A stretch of DNA of 15,568 nucleotides. Origin: Methylotenera_A sp031429035. GTDB lineage: Bacteria; Pseudomonadota; Gammaproteobacteria; Burkholderiales; Methylophilaceae. The position numbers and the translations under genes were made by a program. How positions within the stretch are numbered: the first letter of the stretch is position 1; each line of letters opens with the position of its first letter. The notes under the pieces are model-generated. The model worked only from the letters and a program-made list of their open reading frames with translations, did not search any database and was not told the origin of the DNA. The stretch is taken from NCBI GenBank assembly GCA_031429035.1, contig JANOYU010000031.1:1-15568 (forward strand). Reading direction: 5' to 3'. Shown here one piece after another: positions 13,060 through 15,568 of the stretch.

Positions 13060-15183
13060 TTTCATTCCTGCTTGCGCGCCGCTGTCTGGGCTTAGTATGA
13101 ATGGCCCGCCGTTTTCGTCTGAAGCGGCCAGCACCATGCCTTCACTCATACCAAATTTCATTTTTCGCGGTGCTAAGTTTGCCACCATCACCGTATTGCG
13201 ACCAATTAATGTGGCGGGGTCGTAAGCAGATTTAATGCCTGCAAATACCTGGCGCGTTTTTGATTCACCATTATCAGATGTTTCGCCAATATCCAGTGTT
13301 AGTTTCAATAATTTTTCGGCGCCATCCACATGTTCAGCATTCACAATCTTGGCAATACGCAAATCTACTTTGGTGAAGTCATCAATACTGATATAACTCC
13401 CCTCGCCCGCAAGCGTGAGAGGGGCTGGGGGTGAGGGAGAAACAACTTTAACACCTACCACAGAAGCCAATACTGTAGAGGCTGCAGAGCTAGCAGTTAA
13501 GTTTTCTTTATTGGCTTCAGTCATGGCTTCTATTGCTTTCGAGTCGACGCGAGTAATTAAATGTGCGTATTCATTAATTTTATGCTGAGCTAGCAATGGC
13601 GTATTTACTGCCTCCCAGAGCATTGCTTTAATATTTAAAAATTGCTCAATTTCTTGCGCTAATTTTGGCAGCACCGGTTTTAAATATAGCGTCAGCAATC
13701 TAAACATTTCTAGCGCGTCGCTACAAACCATTTGCAACTCGGCCGTTTTTGTTTCATCTTTCGCTATTATCCAAGGCGCTTTATCGGCTACAAAACCATT
13801 CGCTTTATCGGTTAGCGCCATAATTTCGCGCAAGGCTTTGCTAAATTCGCGGTTGTTGAACGATTCTTTTATGGTGTCGCTGGCGGCTTTTATTTCATCT
13901 ATCACATTGTTATTGCTAGATAACTTCAACTCTCCATTAAAACGCATGTTAATAAAACCTGCGGTGCGGCTAGCAATATTGATGTATTTTCCCACCAAAT
14001 CGCTGTTCACTCTTGCGACAAAATCGTCCAAACTTAAATCGATGTCTTCCATCGTAGAATTTAACTTTGCTGCGTAGTAATAGCGCAAATATTCAGGATT
14101 TTTGATGTGGTCTAAATAGCTGCGTGCGGTGATAAATGTGCCGCGCGATTTGCTCATTTTTTCGCCATTTACCGTCAAAAAACCGTGCGCAAAAATTTGT
14201 GTAGGCGTGCGGTAGCCGCTGTATTCAAGGGTTGCAGGCCAAAACAGCGCGTGAAAATACAGAATATCTTTACCGATAAAATGATAAAGCTCGGTTTTGC
14301 TATCTTTATTCCAATATTCGTCAAAGTTAAGTTTTTCGCCAGTCCCTAGCCCCAAGTCCCCAGCCCCTACCGTATCGCACAAATTCTTAAAACTCGCCAT
14401 ATAACCAATCGGCGCGTCCAGCCACACGTAAAAATATTTACCTGGCGCATCGGGGATTTCAAAGCCAAAATACGGCGCATCGCGCGAAATATCCCAATCA
14501 TTCAAGCCACTAGCAAACCATTCGCCCATTTTATTGGCGGCCTCGCCTTGCAATGTTCCTGACCGCGTCCAGGTTTTTAAAAAGTCTTCGCATTCACTTA
14601 ATTTAAAAAAGTAATGCTCAGTCTCCTTGCGCACTGGAGCAGCGCCAGAAACAGCCGAGTAAGCGTTAATCAACTCAGTGGGGCTATAGGTTGCGCCGCA
14701 CACTTCGCAGTTATCGCCATATTGGTCTTTGGCGTGGCATTTTGGGCACTCGCCTTTAATAAAGCGATCTGGTAGAAACATATTTTTTACTGGGTCGTAA
14801 AACTGCTCTATAGTTTTTGTGGCAATTTTGCCGTTGGCTTTAAGCTTTTTATAAATCGTTTGCGATAACTCTTTATTCTCAGGCGCATTGGTCGAGTAGT
14901 AATTATCAAACTCGACTAGAAATTCTTTAAAATCGGCGCTATGTTCCTTATGCACCTCGTCAATTAGCGCTTCTGGCGTAATGCCCTCTTTCTCTGCGCG
15001 CAGCATAATCGGCGTGCCATGCGTGTCATCAGCGCACACATAATGCACCGTGTGCCCGCACATTTTTTGAAAACGCACCCAAATATCGGTTTGAATGTAT
15101 TCCACCAAATGGCCAAGGTGAATGCTGCCGTTGGCGTAAGGTAGTGCGGATGTAACGAGGATTTTGCGGGTTGAGGATGACAT
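13051..15183 (-). CDS. metG: Methionyl-tRNA synthetase
   Basis: MetG charges tRNA-Met with methionine using ATP in the cytoplasm; it is essential. The 710 residues exceed E. coli MetG (677). Features in order: the HIGH-type motif HLGH at 22-25 (PYANGSIHLGHLVEY), a zinc knuckle with C146, C149, C159 and C162, WFASGLNDWDISRD, the KMSKS loop at 342-346, the anticodon-binding helical domain, and a C-terminal tRNA-binding (EMAP/Trbp111-like) domain at about 600-710 starting DDFTKVDLRIAKIV and ending LSPDSGAQAGMKVK. Two extra segments break up an otherwise standard sequence: a Gly-rich stretch at about 271-283 in the catalytic domain and PSPPAPLTLAGEG at about 583-595 in the linker before the tRNA-binding domain. 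Both are encoded by G/C-rich repeat-like DNA. No Shine-Dalgarno is visible before the ATG at 15183. Confidence 0.97.
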   Translation of the reverse strand: MSSSTRKILVTSALPYANGSIHLGHLVEYIQTDIWVRFQKMCGHTVHYVCADDTHGTPIMLRAEKEGITPEALIDEVHKEHSADFKEFLVEFDNYYSTNAPENKELSQTIYKKLKANGKIATKTIEQFYDPVKNMFLPDRFIKGECPKCHAKDQYGDNCEVCGATYSPTELINAYSAVSGAAPVRKETEHYFFKLSECEDFLKTWTRSGTLQGEAANKMGEWFASGLNDWDISRDAPYFGFEIPDAPGKYFYVWLDAPIGYMASFKNLCDTVGAGDLGLGTGEKLNFDEYWNKDSKTELYHFIGKDILYFHALFWPATLEYSGYRTPTQIFAHGFLTVNGEKMSKSRGTFITARSYLDHIKNPEYLRYYYAAKLNSTMEDIDLSLDDFVARVNSDLVGKYINIASRTAGFINMRFNGELKLSSNNNVIDEIKAASDTIKESFNNREFSKALREIMALTDKANGFVADKAPWIIAKDETKTAELQMVCSDALEMFRLLTLYLKPVLPKLAQEIEQFLNIKAMLWEAVNTPLLAQHKINEYAHLITRVDSKAIEAMTEANKENLTASSAASTVLASVVGVKVVSPSPPAPLTLAGEGSYISIDDFTKVDLRIAKIVNAEHVDGAEKLLKLTLDIGETSDNGESKTRQVFAGIKSAYDPATLIGRNTVMVANLAPRKMKFGMSEGMVLAASDENGGPFILSPDSGAQAGMKVK
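13397..13440. repeat. REP-like palindromic element inside metG
   Basis: The GC-rich block stands out from its AT-rich surroundings. The arms CCCCTCGCCCGC (13399-13410) and GCGTGAGAGGGG (13413-13424) pair over 12 positions with two mismatches and an AA loop. They are followed by a G-rich tail, GGCTGGGGGTGAGGGAG. This form (CCCTCACCCCCAGCCCCTCTC on the minus strand, split by a GC hairpin) resembles interspersed REP-type repeats that are normally intergenic. Here it is read in frame as SPSPPAPLTLAGEGS of MetG. Confidence 0.75.
14344..14367 (-). repeat. G-quadruplex motif inside the metG coding strand
   Basis: On the minus (coding and mRNA) strand four G-runs of 4, 4, 4 and 3 are separated by loops of 2, 4 and 3 bases: G4-CT-G4-ACTT-G4-CTA-G3. 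This meets the usual quadruplex pattern. It encodes most of the Gly-rich insertion AGDLGLG at about residues 274-280 of MetG. Confidence 0.8.
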
Positions 15184-15212
15184 GTGGTAAATGAACCAGT
15201 TGAATAAAAAAA

Positions 15213-15254
15213 CTATTTTAACAAAGACGCTGACTTACACATACGTTAAAATAG
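15213..15254. promoter_or_regulatory. Inverted repeat in the metG/apbC divergent promoter region
   Basis: CTATTTTAAC (15213-15222) and GTTAAAATAG (15245-15254) form a perfect 10-bp inverted repeat with a 22-bp spacer. Each arm contains an outward-facing TAAAAT, a plausible -10 element: about 36 nt before the apbC ATG (15247-15252) and about 35 nt before the metG ATG (15220-15215 on minus). No good -35 boxes were found. The symmetry could alternatively be an operator. Confidence 0.4.
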
Positions 15255-15283
15255 ATTTTTATTGAATCAATACAGAAAATATC

Positions 15284-15568
15284 ATGGCAATGACCGAAAT
15301 AGACATTCAAAACGCATTAAAAAACCTGATTGACCCAAATACGGGCAAAGACTTCATTACTAGCAAATCGGCTAAAAATATTCAAATTAGTGGCAACAGC
15401 GTGAGCTTGGATATTGTGCTGGGTTACCCCGCCAAAAGCGTGATGGATAATGTCAAAACCATGGTTGAAACGCATTTAAAAAATATAGATGGTGTAGAAA
15501 GTGTCACCGTTAATATTGGCAGCCGCATTGTGGCGCACAAGGCACAGCAAGGTGTGACATTGTTGCCG
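15284..15568 (+). CDS. apbC: Iron-sulfur cluster carrier protein ApbC/Mrp, N-terminal part
   Basis: ApbC/Mrp is a P-loop ATPase that carries and delivers Fe-S clusters in the cytoplasm. Only the first 95 codons are in the window. They form the MIP18/DUF59-like N-terminal domain: LKNLIDPNTGKDFITSKSAKNIQISG, then VSLDIVLGYPAKS, then VESVTVNIGSRIVAHKAQQGVTLLP. This is the standard beginning of betaproteobacterial ApbC. The Walker A loop should follow soon after the right edge. The ATG at 15284 is divergent from metG, with ~100 bp between the start codons. No strong Shine-Dalgarno precedes it. Confidence 0.9.
   Translation, partial: MAMTEIDIQNALKNLIDPNTGKDFITSKSAKNIQISGNSVSLDIVLGYPAKSVMDNVKTMVETHLKNIDGVESVTVNIGSRIVAHKAQQGVTLLP

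Overview
The window looks like chromosomal backbone of a low-GC betaproteobacterium. A Methylophilaceae/Methylotenera-like methylotroph is my best guess. It rests on the style of the NuoM, NuoN, CheD and ApbC proteins, the AT-rich codon use and the metG/apbC divergent pair. This is recognition from memory, not a database result.

Layout from left to right. (1) About 1-2501 holds the end of the respiratory complex I operon: a 3' part of nuoM and complete nuoN, closed by a strong hairpin terminator near 2525-2558. The first ~160 bases do not continue nuoM. They encode an earlier part of NuoM (around the conserved FWE glutamate) on the opposite strand, so nuoM is either locally inverted or the left contig end is a chimera. 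(2) 2605-4131 (minus) encodes a secreted protein with an N-terminal DUF4124 segment, a Pro/Thr-rich repeat linker and a C-terminal DUF1996 domain. (3) 4394-7871 is a tight four-gene plus-strand operon: YpfJ-type zinc metallopeptidase, ADP-ribose-pyrophosphatase-like Nudix hydrolase, YeeZ-like NAD-binding epimerase and an MltB-family lytic transglycosylase. (4) 8113-12927 is a chemotaxis adaptation cluster: a methyl-accepting chemoreceptor ending in a CheR-tethering pentapeptide, followed by CheR (methyltransferase), CheD (deamidase) and CheB (methylesterase). Together these set receptor modification. The kinase and CheW/CheY genes are not in the window. (5) 13051-15183 (minus) is metG, methionyl-tRNA synthetase, converging on cheB. 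It carries two low-complexity, GC-rich in-frame insertions that look like repeat elements absorbed into the protein. (6) 15284 to the right edge is the start of apbC/mrp, an Fe-S cluster carrier ATPase, divergent from metG.

No tRNA, rRNA, CRISPR array, transposase or prophage gene was seen. I do not see a clearly new multi-gene system. The most interesting signals are structural: the inverted nuoM segment, the two repeat-derived inserts in metG (one a canonical G-quadruplex motif), a recurring pattern of short duplications at gene 3' ends, and a codon-use mosaic inside the chemoreceptor gene.
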